Positions 9,249 through 18,447 of a stretch of 64,000 nt of DNA are shown here, one piece after another. The DNA is from Chryseobacterium sp. KLBC 52 (lineage in GTDB: Bacteria > Bacteroidota > Bacteroidia > Flavobacteriales > Weeksellaceae), in contig NZ_QDFZ01000015.1 in NCBI RefSeq assembly GCF_003347605.1, forward strand, positions 79,391-143,390, given 5' to 3'. The position numbers and the translations under genes are program-made. A model generated the notes under the pieces. The model was not told the DNA's origin. It did no database searches and saw only the letters and a program-made list of their open reading frames with translations. Each line of letters opens with the position of its first letter. The first letter of the stretch is position 1.

Positions 9249-10469
9249 ATGGAAAATAGGGTTGTAATTACCGGAATGGGAATTTATTCCTGCATCGGGA
9301 CGTCTTTAGAAGAGGTCAGGGAATCCCTATATCAAGGAAAATCCGGTATTGTTTTAGATCAGGACAGAAAAGAATTTGGTTTCAGGTCTGGCCTTACGGG
9401 AGTAGTTCCGAAGCCTGACCTGAAAAATCTTTTAAACAGACGCCAGCGTGTCAGTATGGGAGAGGAGAGCGAATATGCTTATCTTGCTACATTGGATGCT
9501 TTAAAACAGGCGAATCTGGATGAAGAATTCCTAGATGCTCATGAAGTGGGGATCTTATACGGAAATGACAGTGTTTCCCAGGCAGTCGTAGAATCTATCG
9601 ATATTGCAAGGGAAAAGAAAGATACAACATTGATGGGATCGGGAGCGATCTTCAAATCAATGAACTCAACGGTAACGATGAACCTTTCAACCATTTTTAA
9701 ACTGAAAGGAATCAATCTTACCATCAGCGCAGCATGCGCAAGCGGTTCCCATTCTTTGGGACTGGCTTATATGATGATCAAAAATGGTTTTCAGGATATG
9801 ATTATCTGTGGGGGTGCTCAGGAAACCAACAAATATTCCATGGCGAGCTTTGACGGATTGGGAGTGTTCTCAGCCAGAGAAGATGAGCCTACAAAAGCAT
9901 CCAGACCTTTCGATGCAGAAAGAGACGGATTGATTCCAAGTGGCGGAGCAGCCAGTCTGATCGTTGAAAGCTTAGAATCTGCCCAAAGAAGAGGCGCTCC
10001 GATTATTGCCGAGATTATCGGTTACGGTTTTTCTTCCAACGGAGGTCATATTTCAACGCCTAATGTAGACGGGCCGGCTTTAGCAATGGACAGAGCCTTA
10101 AAACAGTCAGGATTAAAAGCTTCAGACATCGATTATATCAACGCTCATGCAACTTCTACTCCAATTGGTGATGCCAACGAAGCGAAAGCCATCTATGAGA
10201 TCTTCGGTAGCGAAGTTCCGGTAAGTTCTACTAAATCAATGACCGGACACGAGTGCTGGATGGCAGGTGCAAGTGAAGTTATCTACTCCATTCTGATGAT
10301 GCAGAACGATTTTGTGGCTCCCAATATCAATCTGGAAAACCCTGATAATGAAGCACAAAAGATAAATTTAGTCGCAAAAACAAAAAATCAAAAAATTGAT
10401 GTATTTTTGTCGAATTCTTTTGGGTTTGGGGGAACCAATTCTGCACTAATAGTTAAAAAATTTGATTAA
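9249..10469 (+). CDS. Beta-ketoacyl-ACP synthase (KAS I/II type), catalytically complete
   Basis: Condensing enzyme of 406 residues. The Cys-His-His triad is visible: C163 in SAACASGS, H300 in YINAHATSTP and H334 in SMTGHECW. Lys329 precedes the second histidine as usual. The ATG follows the fabG stop by one base and an ACP follows, so the genes are translationally close. It probably extends the aryl-primed chain or primes it. There are three apparently active KAS I/II-type enzymes in the locus, and I cannot assign this one to a particular condensation. A non-canonical ECWMAGASE replaces the usual TLGAAG stretch after H334. Confidence 0.92.
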   Translation: MENRVVITGMGIYSCIGTSLEEVRESLYQGKSGIVLDQDRKEFGFRSGLTGVVPKPDLKNLLNRRQRVSMGEESEYAYLATLDALKQANLDEEFLDAHEVGILYGNDSVSQAVVESIDIAREKKDTTLMGSGAIFKSMNSTVTMNLSTIFKLKGINLTISAACASGSHSLGLAYMMIKNGFQDMIICGGAQETNKYSMASFDGLGVFSAREDEPTKASRPFDAERDGLIPSGGAASLIVESLESAQRRGAPIIAEIIGYGFSSNGGHISTPNVDGPALAMDRALKQSGLKASDIDYINAHATSTPIGDANEAKAIYEIFGSEVPVSSTKSMTGHECWMAGASEVIYSILMMQNDFVAPNINLENPDNEAQKINLVAKTKNQKIDVFLSNSFGFGGTNSALIVKKFD

Positions 10470-10473
10470 AAAC

Positions 10474-10728
10474 ATGGAAAGGGAAAAAATTGTTGCTATT
10501 GTTAATGATTTTCTTGTCAACGAATTCGAGGTAGACGGAGACGAAATCAGTAACGATGCCAACCTTAAAAATACACTGGGCTTAGACAGCTTAGATTATA
10601 TCGACATGGTAGTCGTGATTGAATCCAATTTCGGGGTGAAATTAGGAGAAGCAGATTTCAAAAAAATGGTAACATTTGATGATTTCTATACAACGATTGA
10701 ACATAAGATTGCTGAAAAAAACGCGTAG
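10474..10728 (+). CDS. Acyl carrier protein
   Basis: 84-residue ACP. The phosphopantetheine attachment serine is S39 in LGLDSLDY, and the flanking sequence is acidic as in type II carriers. I start it at ATG 10474, 4 bp after the ketosynthase stop, in preference to TTG 10462, which overlaps that gene. It is one of two ACPs in the locus; its place after FabG and KS suggests that it carries the growing polyene. No phosphopantetheinyl transferase gene is visible in the window, so activation must come from elsewhere. Confidence 0.93.
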   Translation: MEREKIVAIVNDFLVNEFEVDGDEISNDANLKNTLGLDSLDYIDMVVVIESNFGVKLGEADFKKMVTFDDFYTTIEHKIAEKNA

Positions 10729-10747
10729 TTATTGAGTAAATCTTTAT

Positions 10748-10824
10748 TCTATAAAATGTGCCAATGTAACAATATCACAGTGATCCGGTAACGGACACTT
10801 CAAAAAGGTATTATTACATTGGCT
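10748..10824. repeat. Intergenic inverted repeat of the AATGTAACAAT family, copy 1
   Basis: GCCAATGTAACAAT near 10750 and TTATTACATTGGC near 10811-10823 face each other across the spacer that follows the ACP gene. Related words occur beside the second ACP gene, at 23830-23895 and 24205-24237. There is no T-run, so a classic terminator is unlikely. Confidence 0.55.
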
Positions 10825-10847
10825 CTCTGTTATATTAAATTATAGAT

Positions 10848-11732
10848 ATGAACAAATGGAAAGGTAAATCTAAAGGAACAGTACTCGGATACAGAATATT
10901 CGTCTGGTGTATTAGAAATATCGGGATCAGAAGTTCATATGGTGTGCTGTATTTTGTAGCAGCCTATTACTCCCTGTTTCAGACGAAAAGCAACCAATAC
11001 ATTCTTTATTATTTTCAGAAAAGACTGAACTACGGATACTGGAAATCCAAAGCTTCTATTTTTAAAAGCTATTTTACTTTCGGAAAAGTTTTAATTGATA
11101 AAACCGCGATTTCTGCCGGACTCAGAGAAAAATATACTTATGAGTTTGACGGTATTGAAAACCTCAGAAATCTTTTAGCCGCTAAAAAAGGAGGAGTGCT
11201 GATCAGTGCCCATATCGGTAATTTTGAAATTGCGGAGCATTTTTTTGCTGATATTGATTTCGACTGTCAGATCAATCTGGTCACTACAGATCAGGAAGTT
11301 ACCGTCATCAAGGAATATCTTGAAAGTGTTGCTGTAAAAGAGAGCAATATCAAGTTCATTTATGTAAAAGACGACATGTCTCATATCTTTGAGATCAATC
11401 AGGCTTTGTCCAATAATGAGCTTATCTGCTTTACCGGAGACCGTTATTTCGAAGGATCCAAATATCTGGAGGCAGAACTGTTGGGAAAAAGTGCAAAATT
11501 TCCGGCCGGCCCGTTTTTGATCGCTTCAAGATTAGGTGTTCCGGTAGTATATGTTTATGTGATGAAAGAGAATAATCTTCATTACCATCTGTATGCAAGA
11601 GTGGCACAGAATATCAAGAACCGGGATTCACAAGGGCTTTTACAGTCGTATGTGCAAAATCTTGAAACTATGGTGAAAAAATACCCGCTTCAATGGTTTA
11701 ATTATTTTGATTTTTGGGATGATGTTGATTAA
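10848..11732 (+). CDS. LpxL/HtrB-like acyltransferase
   Basis: 294-residue member of the lysophospholipid/lipid A acyltransferase family. The HxxxxE catalytic pattern is H122-IGNF-E127, preceded by the GGVLIS strand. The N-terminus has a hydrophobic stretch around residues 28-45, suggesting a membrane-associated enzyme. In aryl-polyene and flexirubin loci this family is common. A reasonable role is transfer of the ACP-bound aryl polyene to an acceptor, for flexirubin the resorcinol hydroxyl to make the ester, though the BtrH-like protein at 28386 is a rival candidate. It follows the ACP after a 119-bp spacer carrying an inverted repeat. Confidence 0.82.
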   Translation: MNKWKGKSKGTVLGYRIFVWCIRNIGIRSSYGVLYFVAAYYSLFQTKSNQYILYYFQKRLNYGYWKSKASIFKSYFTFGKVLIDKTAISAGLREKYTYEFDGIENLRNLLAAKKGGVLISAHIGNFEIAEHFFADIDFDCQINLVTTDQEVTVIKEYLESVAVKESNIKFIYVKDDMSHIFEINQALSNNELICFTGDRYFEGSKYLEAELLGKSAKFPAGPFLIASRLGVPVVYVYVMKENNLHYHLYARVAQNIKNRDSQGLLQSYVQNLETMVKKYPLQWFNYFDFWDDVD

Positions 11733-11889
11733 TTTTTCTATTTTTATCCCATAAAACGAATAAAAACTAAAACCATTAAGATGTACCGAGGTTTAAGATA
11801 ACCAAAAAAAATTCTTTGCTTACTTTACGAAAGTAATCTTTAAATATCTTAAATTCCCTGTTTCTTAATTATTAAAAGCACATTCTCTT

Positions 11890-13416
11890 TTGAAGAAAGA
11901 ATATGACATACTTGTAATCGGCAGCGGATTGGGAGGTCTTGTTTCAGCTCTTATTTTAGCGAAAGAAGGTCTGAAAGTATGCGTTCTGGAGAAAAATAAC
12001 CAATATGGAGGAAATCTGCAGACCTTTTCAAGAGATAAACTTATTTTTGATACCGGAGTCCATTATCTTGGAGGTTTATCCAAAGGACAGAATCTGAACC
12101 AGTTTTTTTCCTATCTTGAAATCATGGATGATCTTGAGCTTCAGTTGATGGATGAAGACGGCTATGACAGAATCAGTTTTGGAGAAGATGAAATAGAATA
12201 TCCTCATGCACAGGGCTATCAGAATTTTGTTGAACAGCTTTCAAAGTATTTTCCCGAAGAAAAAGAAAATCTTGAAACCTATTGTGAAGAAATTCAGTAT
12301 GTATGCAGCCAGTTTCCCAGATATCATGTGGTGGGAAAAGATAATTACAACGAAGAAATCCTGCACCTCAATACTAAAAGATTCATTGAGTCTGTTACCC
12401 ATAATAAAAAACTGCAGTCGGTTTTATTAGGTTCCAACTTTTTATATGCCGGAGACTCAGAGAATGTTCCCTTTTATGTACATGCTTTGACGGTAAATTC
12501 TTATATCCAAAGTGCTTACAAATGTGTGAAAGGAGGAAGCCAGATTTCTAAACTTTTAATCAGAAAACTTCGGGAATATGGAGCCGAAGTACACAAGCAT
12601 TCGGAAGTTTCAGAATTTGTTTTTAATGAAAATAATACACTGACCTCTGTTAAAACAAAAAAAGGAAAAGAATACACCGCCAAACAATTTATTTCAAATA
12701 TAGAAATCCGTTCCACCATTAAACTTATTGGTGAAGAAAGACTTAAAAAGTCCTTTCTGAACAGGGTTTTAAGCTGGAAGCCGGTTTCATCGTGCTTTAG
12801 CATTTACCTTGTTTTAAAACCTCACTATCTTCCGAATTTTAATTATAACAGATATCATTACTCTTCTGAAGAACAGGTTTGGAATGCATTCCAATACCGG
12901 AAAGAAACATGGCCGGAAACGTTTATGCTTTCTTCTACACCTTCGAAACGTCATCCTGAATTCGCAGAAAGTCTGACGGCGATATCGTATATGGATTTTG
13001 ATGAGGTTAAAGAATGGGAAAATACCTTCAATACCGTTGCCGATGAACATGAAAGAGGAAATGCTTATGAAAGATTTAAGCTTGAAAAAACAGAAAAAAT
13101 GCTTGATGCGCTGGAAAAGAAAATTCCGAATGTAAGGCATGCCATTAAAACACTCTATACTTCCTCTCCTTTGTCTTATCGGGACTATATCGGGAATTGT
13201 GAAGGAAATATGTATGGATACATGAAAAGCTCGGAGAATCCCCTTAAAACGATGGTTTCTCCCCGTACCAAAATTGACAATCTTTTTCTGACCGGACAAT
13301 CCGTGAATATGCATGGGATTTTAGGCGTTACTATCGGAGCTTTTAACACCTGTGCTGAGATTATCGGAAAAGAAACGATAGACATGCGGCTGACTCAAAT
13401 GATTAATAAAAACTAA
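11890..13416 (+). CDS. Phytoene desaturase/retinol saturase-like FAD oxidoreductase
   Basis: 508-residue flavoprotein of the carotenoid desaturase (CrtI)-like group. The dinucleotide-binding motif is VIGSGLGGL (9-17), followed by the Glu-ending VLEKN stretch. The C-terminal FAD motif is NLFLTGQSVNMHGILGVTIG near residues 463-482, very like carotenoid desaturases. In this locus it could desaturate or isomerise the polyene chain. Exact chemistry is unknown. The TTG at 11890 is the best start, because the Rossmann motif begins within 10 residues and no ATG lies before it in frame. It is followed at 1 bp by the next gene, so the two are probably co-translated. Confidence 0.83.
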   Translation: MKKEYDILVIGSGLGGLVSALILAKEGLKVCVLEKNNQYGGNLQTFSRDKLIFDTGVHYLGGLSKGQNLNQFFSYLEIMDDLELQLMDEDGYDRISFGEDEIEYPHAQGYQNFVEQLSKYFPEEKENLETYCEEIQYVCSQFPRYHVVGKDNYNEEILHLNTKRFIESVTHNKKLQSVLLGSNFLYAGDSENVPFYVHALTVNSYIQSAYKCVKGGSQISKLLIRKLREYGAEVHKHSEVSEFVFNENNTLTSVKTKKGKEYTAKQFISNIEIRSTIKLIGEERLKKSFLNRVLSWKPVSSCFSIYLVLKPHYLPNFNYNRYHYSSEEQVWNAFQYRKETWPETFMLSSTPSKRHPEFAESLTAISYMDFDEVKEWENTFNTVADEHERGNAYERFKLEKTEKMLDALEKKIPNVRHAIKTLYTSSPLSYRDYIGNCEGNMYGYMKSSENPLKTMVSPRTKIDNLFLTGQSVNMHGILGVTIGAFNTCAEIIGKETIDMRLTQMINKN

Positions 13417-13417
13417 A

Positions 13418-15106
13418 GTGAAAAAAACTAAAACCATTTATTCATCTCACAAAAGAATTTTTCTTTATCTCACTTTTTGTGTTTTCCTCACATCTTGCGG
13501 AATCTCAAAGTCTGTCAAACATATTCCCGAAGTACAACAATATGCTCTGGAAGTTCCGAAAGTAAACCAGATCAATGACAGTACATTCAGCTACAATCAG
13601 AATTATCTTACCAAAAACAAACAGCAGCTCTGGGAACTTTATATTAAAGGAAACCCTTTGCAGCTCGGATATAACAGCGGAGCATTGACGCAAAGCTTAA
13701 TGCAGAAACAGGAAAACATTTTCTTTTCAAAAGTGGAAGGTTTTGTACCCTCAAAATTCAGGCAAGGACTGCTAAGAGGTTTTTTAAAATGGTACAACAG
13801 AAAAATGTACCTCAATGTAAGAGAAGATTATCAGGCAGAATTATTTGGCTTGTCACAGTATTCATCCGATCAGTATGACTTTATTGCTCCCAAATATTTA
13901 AGAAACCTTTACCTGCACGGAGCTCATGATATCGGGCATGCCATGCAGGATCTTGCCATGGTAGGATGTACATCTCTTGCTGTATGGAATGAGAATACGG
14001 AAGATGGAGAATTGTTGATTGGAAGAAATTTCGACTTTTATGTGGGAGACGATTTTGCTAAAAATAAATTGGTAGAATTTGTGCAACCCGAAGAAGGAAT
14101 TCCCTATATGTCGGTAAGCTGGCCGGGAATGATTGGTGTGGTTTCAGGAATGAATAAAGAAGGAATTACTGTGACCATTAATGCCGGAAAATCAAAAATT
14201 CCTTTAACGGCAAAGACTCCGATTTCCCTGGTTACAAGAGAGATATTACAGTATGCAAAAAATATAGAAGAAGCTATTGCCATTGCTCAAAAAAGAAAGG
14301 TATTTGTTTCAGAATCCATTCTTGTGGGAAGTGCAGCAGATAAAAATGCAGTCATTATTGAAGTTTCACCTAAAAATTTCGGAGTGTACAGCGTGCAGAA
14401 TACCAGCAGAGTTCTTTGCACCAATCATTTCCAGTCTGAAGCTTATAAAGATGACAAAAGAAATCAGAAGCAGATTGAAGAAAGCCATTCTAAATACCGC
14501 TATGAAAAACTTCAGGAGCTTTTGCAGAAAGAAAAGAAGATCACTCCCGAAAAGATGGCTTCCATTTTAAGAAATAAATCCGGTTTAAAAGAGGAAAGTA
14601 TCGGTTACGGTAATGAAAAAGCACTCAATCAGCTATTAGCTCACCATGCCGTTATATTTTCACCTCAGAAAAAACTGGTTTGGGTTTCTTCCAATCCTTA
14701 TCAGCTTGGAGAATTTGTTTGTTATGACCTGACTGAGATTTTTTCCGGTAAACAGTTATCGCAAAGTCTGCTGGCCAAAACAGAACTGAATATTGCAAGA
14801 GATCCGTTTGCTGATTCTGAAGAATTTCAACACTATGAACTGTCCAAATTGTACGGTAAAGAAATCAACGAGGCCGCTGATGATAAAAACACGCTGTTGA
14901 CAGATGATGTAATCCCATCGTATCAGGCTATGAACCCCGATTTTTGGCTGGTCTATTATCAATCAGGAAAGTATTATTTTAGCAAAAAAGAATATTCGAA
15001 GGCAAAGATGGAGTTTGAGAAAGCATTGACGAAAGAAATTACAACAGTTCCCGACAGAAAAGATGTTGAAAAATACCTGAAGAAAACTTTAAAGAAACTG
15101 AAATGA
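13418..15106 (+). CDS. C45-type Ntn-hydrolase/acyltransferase lipoprotein
   Basis: 562 residues. A lipoprotein signal peptide ends in the lipobox LTSC with C27. The centre resembles the acyl-CoA:6-APA acyltransferase (peptidase C45) family: GCTSLAVW at 183-190 with candidate nucleophile C184, followed by LLIGRNFDF (199-207). Such enzymes normally become active by cleavage just before the Cys. The last 60 residues look like a tetratricopeptide-type helical pair (YYQSGKYYFSKKEYSKAKME). A lipid-anchored amidase or acyltransferase facing the periplasm could process a lipid-like pigment precursor or envelope amide; this is inference. It starts with GTG 13418 and overlaps the next gene by 4 bp (ATGA). 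Confidence 0.75.
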   Translation: MKKTKTIYSSHKRIFLYLTFCVFLTSCGISKSVKHIPEVQQYALEVPKVNQINDSTFSYNQNYLTKNKQQLWELYIKGNPLQLGYNSGALTQSLMQKQENIFFSKVEGFVPSKFRQGLLRGFLKWYNRKMYLNVREDYQAELFGLSQYSSDQYDFIAPKYLRNLYLHGAHDIGHAMQDLAMVGCTSLAVWNENTEDGELLIGRNFDFYVGDDFAKNKLVEFVQPEEGIPYMSVSWPGMIGVVSGMNKEGITVTINAGKSKIPLTAKTPISLVTREILQYAKNIEEAIAIAQKRKVFVSESILVGSAADKNAVIIEVSPKNFGVYSVQNTSRVLCTNHFQSEAYKDDKRNQKQIEESHSKYRYEKLQELLQKEKKITPEKMASILRNKSGLKEESIGYGNEKALNQLLAHHAVIFSPQKKLVWVSSNPYQLGEFVCYDLTEIFSGKQLSQSLLAKTELNIARDPFADSEEFQHYELSKLYGKEINEAADDKNTLLTDDVIPSYQAMNPDFWLVYYQSGKYYFSKKEYSKAKMEFEKALTKEITTVPDRKDVEKYLKKTLKKLK

Positions 15107-15468
15107 TCCCCAAATATATAAAACTGCTGTTCTGTATTCCTTTTGTTATTATCATCTGCTATTCTGTGTATTTGTGCACCGTTTACAGCTCAATACCTGA
15201 CACCATTACTATTCACGGGTACGGAAGTATGAAGGACAATTATGGAAGCAAAATCTTTCTTGTGTTTCCCGTATTGATGAATCTGGCTGTTCTTTTATTT
15301 ATCTGGTTGATCATCAGAAGGCCTGATAAAATAAAATTTACTTTTGAAATCAATGAGGAGGAAAGAGAAAAAACATATCATATCACCCAGCTCGCTCTGG
15401 TTATTATTTCGATATTTGTTACCATCATGATGACACCACTATCATTTGCTGATGTGGTCTTTAAATAA
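15103..15468 (+). CDS. Small DUF1648-like membrane protein
   Basis: 121 residues with three predicted membrane helices at about 8-27, 49-69 and 95-113. Between the first two is IPDTITIHGYGSMKDNYGSK, which has the IPxxIxxHxxxxGxxDxxGSK pattern of DUF1648. The family has no well-defined biochemical role. The start overlaps the preceding stop by 4 bp and the next gene begins within 10 bp, so the three are probably one translational unit. The link to pigment production is positional only. Confidence 0.72.
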   Translation: MIPKYIKLLFCIPFVIIICYSVYLCTVYSSIPDTITIHGYGSMKDNYGSKIFLVFPVLMNLAVLLFIWLIIRRPDKIKFTFEINEEEREKTYHITQLALVIISIFVTIMMTPLSFADVVFK

Positions 15469-15474
15469 TTGATT

Positions 15475-16725
15475 ATGAAAAAACTTTTAACCTTATTCTT
15501 TACCGCATTAGCTCTGTTATCATTTTCCCAGGACAGAAAAGAGATCGGAAATACTTTCATTAAAGCTTTGCTTATAGATAAAAATGCGGAAAAAGCACAT
15601 TCTTATTTCGATCCTTCCGTAGCAGGGCAAATTCCGGTGGATCAGCTTAAAGCCATTCCAGAACAGCTTCATAGCCAGGTTGGAGGATTTAAAAATATCC
15701 TTGAAGTAAATAATGAAGGAAACACCTACTATTACTATTCCGAATTTGAAAAAACAAAACTTGACATTCAAATTACTTTTGGAGATAATAATAAAATGCT
15801 GGGTTTCTTTTTAGTTCCGCATAAAACATTTGAAAAACCAGACGAGAAAACCACACTTAAAATAAAAAGTGATGGAATTGAACTGAATGGAACGTTGTTG
15901 CTTCCTCCTTCCAACAATAAAAAGAAACTGGTTATTTTCGTTCATGGCTCAGGAGCACATGACAGAGACGAAACCATTGGGGAAAACAAGCCGTTTAAAG
16001 ACATTGCAGAATATCTTTTAGCCAACGGAATTTCTTCTTACCGATATGATAAAAGAACCTATTCCTACCCTGAGACATTTAATGAAAAATCTACTGTAGA
16101 AGCGGAAACGATCAATGATGCCGTAAACGCAGCTCTTTATTTTAAAAATAATGCTGATTATAAAGGATATCAGATTATCATTCTTGGGCATAGCCAGGGA
16201 GCGTATATGATGCCAAAAATTGCCGAAAAGGCTCAGGTTTCAAAATATGTTTTTATGGCTGGAAATGCGAGACCATTGCAGGATTTATTAGTGGAACAGT
16301 ATGATTATCTTCATGCTTTAGATCCAGCTAAATTTCCTGCTGAGGCTGTTCAGAAAGTGAAAAAGGAGGTAGCATTTTTAAATTCGTCTAAATTTAATGT
16401 AAGTTCACCTTCATCAGAGCTTCCTTTGGGACAATCTGCATCCTATTGGAAATATTTGAAGGATTACAATCAGCTTAATGAAGTTAAAAAAGTAAAAGCT
16501 CCCATGTTTTTTGCACAGGGCGGAAGAGATTATCAGGTAACTGAGAAAGATTTCAGCCTTTGGAAAGAAACATTGAAAAATGATAAGACTGCTGTATTTA
16601 AGTTTTATCCTACATTAAGTCACTTATTCATTGCAGGTTCTGGAAAACCCTCTCCAAAAGACTATGAAACGAAAGGGAAAGTGGATGAACAGTTTTTAAA
16701 AGATTTGGTTCAATTTATTCTGTAA
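15475..16725 (+). CDS. Secreted alpha/beta hydrolase with N-terminal DUF3887-like domain
   Basis: 416 residues. The signal peptide is MKKLLTLFFTALALLSFSQ. Residues about 20-115 resemble the DUF3887 fold often found ahead of alpha/beta hydrolases. The hydrolase core shows the oxyanion HGSGAHDRDET near 157-167 and the nucleophile elbow GHSQG with S240; the catalytic histidine is probably in LSHLF near 383. It may be a periplasmic esterase or peptidase. I moved the start from TTG 15469 to ATG 15475, which gives a cleaner signal peptide. It is the last gene of the plus-strand block and is followed by a terminator. Confidence 0.8.
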   Translation: MKKLLTLFFTALALLSFSQDRKEIGNTFIKALLIDKNAEKAHSYFDPSVAGQIPVDQLKAIPEQLHSQVGGFKNILEVNNEGNTYYYYSEFEKTKLDIQITFGDNNKMLGFFLVPHKTFEKPDEKTTLKIKSDGIELNGTLLLPPSNNKKKLVIFVHGSGAHDRDETIGENKPFKDIAEYLLANGISSYRYDKRTYSYPETFNEKSTVEAETINDAVNAALYFKNNADYKGYQIIILGHSQGAYMMPKIAEKAQVSKYVFMAGNARPLQDLLVEQYDYLHALDPAKFPAEAVQKVKKEVAFLNSSKFNVSSPSSELPLGQSASYWKYLKDYNQLNEVKKVKAPMFFAQGGRDYQVTEKDFSLWKETLKNDKTAVFKFYPTLSHLFIAGSGKPSPKDYETKGKVDEQFLKDLVQFIL

Positions 16726-16769
16726 TAATGTATTCAACGTAAAATAGAAAATAATATTCATTGTGATAG

Positions 16770-16795
16770 GCCTGGAACTTTATTCCGGGCTTTTT
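16770..16795. terminator. Bidirectional terminator between convergent blocks
   Basis: GCCTGGAA (16770-16777) pairs with TTCCGGGC (16783-16790) around a 5-base loop, followed by TTTTT. It lies between genes ending at 16725 (plus) and 16794 (minus), so it slightly overlaps the end of the minus gene. Confidence 0.8.
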
Positions 16796-17966
16796 AGTTG
16801 TTTTCCGGGCTTACTTTATTCAGAAACAAAAAAGAAGCTATTCCTGCAACAGCAGAAAGTGTGGTGCTTAAAATAAAACTGCCGATAACATATTGCAGAA
16901 GATTGTTCTTAATCAGCTCAAAGTTTAAATCCTGATTTAATAGATCACTATCACCACTTACAAATGGTGCTCCCAGAAATAGAGAGGCTGCAATAATAAA
17001 AGGAATAAAAGGAGGGAGACTTACATTGGAGGCTACAAATGCAAGGACTTTATTGAGTTTAAAAAGTACAGATAAGCTGATCACCAGAAGCGTCTGAAAT
17101 CCCCAGAAAGGTGAAAGTCCTATAAAAACTCCCAGTGCTATAGAAAATGCTTTCGTACGGTTACTTCCGTCACTTTCTAACACGTCTTCCTGTATGAATC
17201 TTTTAAAGCTTTTTTTTTTGAAATTATTCACGAAATTTCTCGGAATAATATAAAGTAGAGTAATCGTTACCAGAATCGTATTCAGAATACTGATTCTCGT
17301 AAAATCTTTGAAAGGTCTGAAATGCGAAACCCGCTCCGCCGGATCATATAAAACCTTAATCGGAACATTTTTTACCGGAACATGCCTCCATGCAGTTCTT
17401 ACAATGATTTCGATCTCAAATTCAAACTTAGGCGTAAAGTATTTTTTTGGAATTTTATGCAAAGGATAAAGCCTGTAGCCGGACTGTGTATCTTCCAGCT
17501 TGATACCGGTTTCAAACCAGAACCAGAAATTGGAAAAACGGTTTCCGAAACTGCTTTTCTTAGGAATACCATCCTGAGACATATTTCTGTTTCCGATCAG
17601 AAGAACTTCCTCTTTTTCCTGAAGAAGGGCTTCTACAAATACCGGAATATCATCCGGATAATGCTGCCCATCCGAATCGATGGTGATGGCGTAATCATAT
17701 CCTGACTTCTTTGCTGCTCTGAAACCTGTTTTAAGACCATTTCCTTTTCCTTTGTTCTGCGGAAGGGAAATCACCGTAATCTGAGGATATTGAGAAAGAA
17801 TCTGTACGGTAGAATCTGTAGAACCATCATTGACCACGATAATACTTTCGGTGTAGTCGAGAACGCCGTCAATAACCCTCTTCAGGGTTTTTTCATTATT
17901 GTAGGTAGGTATTAAAACGCATATCTTCTTTTCGGAAATAGCGTCTTGTACTTCAGCAAGCAACAT
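16794..17966 (-). CDS. GT2 glycosyltransferase fused to a DUF2062 membrane domain
   Basis: 390 residues. The first 240 are a family 2 glycosyltransferase: CVLIPTYNNEKTL at 16-28, VVNDGSTDST near 44-53 and the metal-binding DSDG near residue 97, like dolichyl-phosphate-mannose synthase-type enzymes. From about residue 265 a DUF2062 domain follows, with IALGVFIGLSPFWGFQTLL and several membrane helices. The fusion is known in Bacteroidota; its acceptor is probably a lipid carrier. It is the last gene of a minus block that also contains dehydratase, LolA and deacetylase genes, suggesting glycolipid or pigment-related envelope work. The exact substrate is unknown. Confidence 0.85.
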   Translation of the reverse strand: MLLAEVQDAISEKKICVLIPTYNNEKTLKRVIDGVLDYTESIIVVNDGSTDSTVQILSQYPQITVISLPQNKGKGNGLKTGFRAAKKSGYDYAITIDSDGQHYPDDIPVFVEALLQEKEEVLLIGNRNMSQDGIPKKSSFGNRFSNFWFWFETGIKLEDTQSGYRLYPLHKIPKKYFTPKFEFEIEIIVRTAWRHVPVKNVPIKVLYDPAERVSHFRPFKDFTRISILNTILVTITLLYIIPRNFVNNFKKKSFKRFIQEDVLESDGSNRTKAFSIALGVFIGLSPFWGFQTLLVISLSVLFKLNKVLAFVASNVSLPPFIPFIIAASLFLGAPFVSGDSDLLNQDLNFELIKNNLLQYVIGSFILSTTLSAVAGIASFLFLNKVSPENN

Positions 17967-17970
17967 TTTT

Positions 17971-18447
17971 TTATTTTAAAGTGGCTCTTTCAGCCTCTGT
18001 CATGGTTTTAGACTGCATTGCAAACCTTTTGATATAGCTTTTTAATGCTGTATTCTGTTTGCTGTAATTGTTCAACAGGAATGCTTTATCATCTTTCAAA
18101 CTTCCACGATATCCTACAATTTTCGGAATATTTTCCTGAACGCTCATTCTGATCAGACGTAATTCCGCATTATTAGGATTGCTTTTGATAATGCTTTCAA
18201 GACTTGTTGCTCCTGTTTTTACCAGTGATTTTCTGTTGCTTTTAGCAATTTTTGCCTCCATAATCTTTGCTGCTGCCTTGTATCCTGCAGTGACTGCATC
18301 AGAACCGGATTGTTTGTCCGCTGTTTCAATGAAGTTTTGTGTATTGCTATTAGATTCATTGGCTTTAGCATAGCTGTTTCTCAAGGTTTCAAGATCAGAT
18401 TGAAAGAAAAAAACAAATGCTGCTATGAATGATAAGATTAGTTTCAT
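17971..18447 (-). CDS. Small exported protein of unknown function
   Basis: 158 residues with a short hydrophobic signal (MKLILSFIAAFVFFF) and a helical, Lys/Ser/Asn-rich remainder. No domain is recognised. Its ATG overlaps the stop of the dehydratase gene upstream by 4 bp, and the glycosyltransferase follows after 4 bp. That placement strongly suggests co-expression and a periplasmic accessory role in the pigment locus. Small exported proteins at this position are a feature I associate with flexirubin loci, but I cannot name it. Confidence 0.75.
   Translation of the reverse strand: MKLILSFIAAFVFFFQSDLETLRNSYAKANESNSNTQNFIETADKQSGSDAVTAGYKAAAKIMEAKIAKSNRKSLVKTGATSLESIIKSNPNNAELRLIRMSVQENIPKIVGYRGSLKDDKAFLLNNYSKQNTALKSYIKRFAMQSKTMTEAERATLK

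Noticed and set aside
12814..13314. 166-codon open frame on the minus strand
   Set aside because: It is antisense to the desaturase-like gene, and its translation has no recognisable domain and is rich in Phe, Ile and Arg as expected for a shadow frame.
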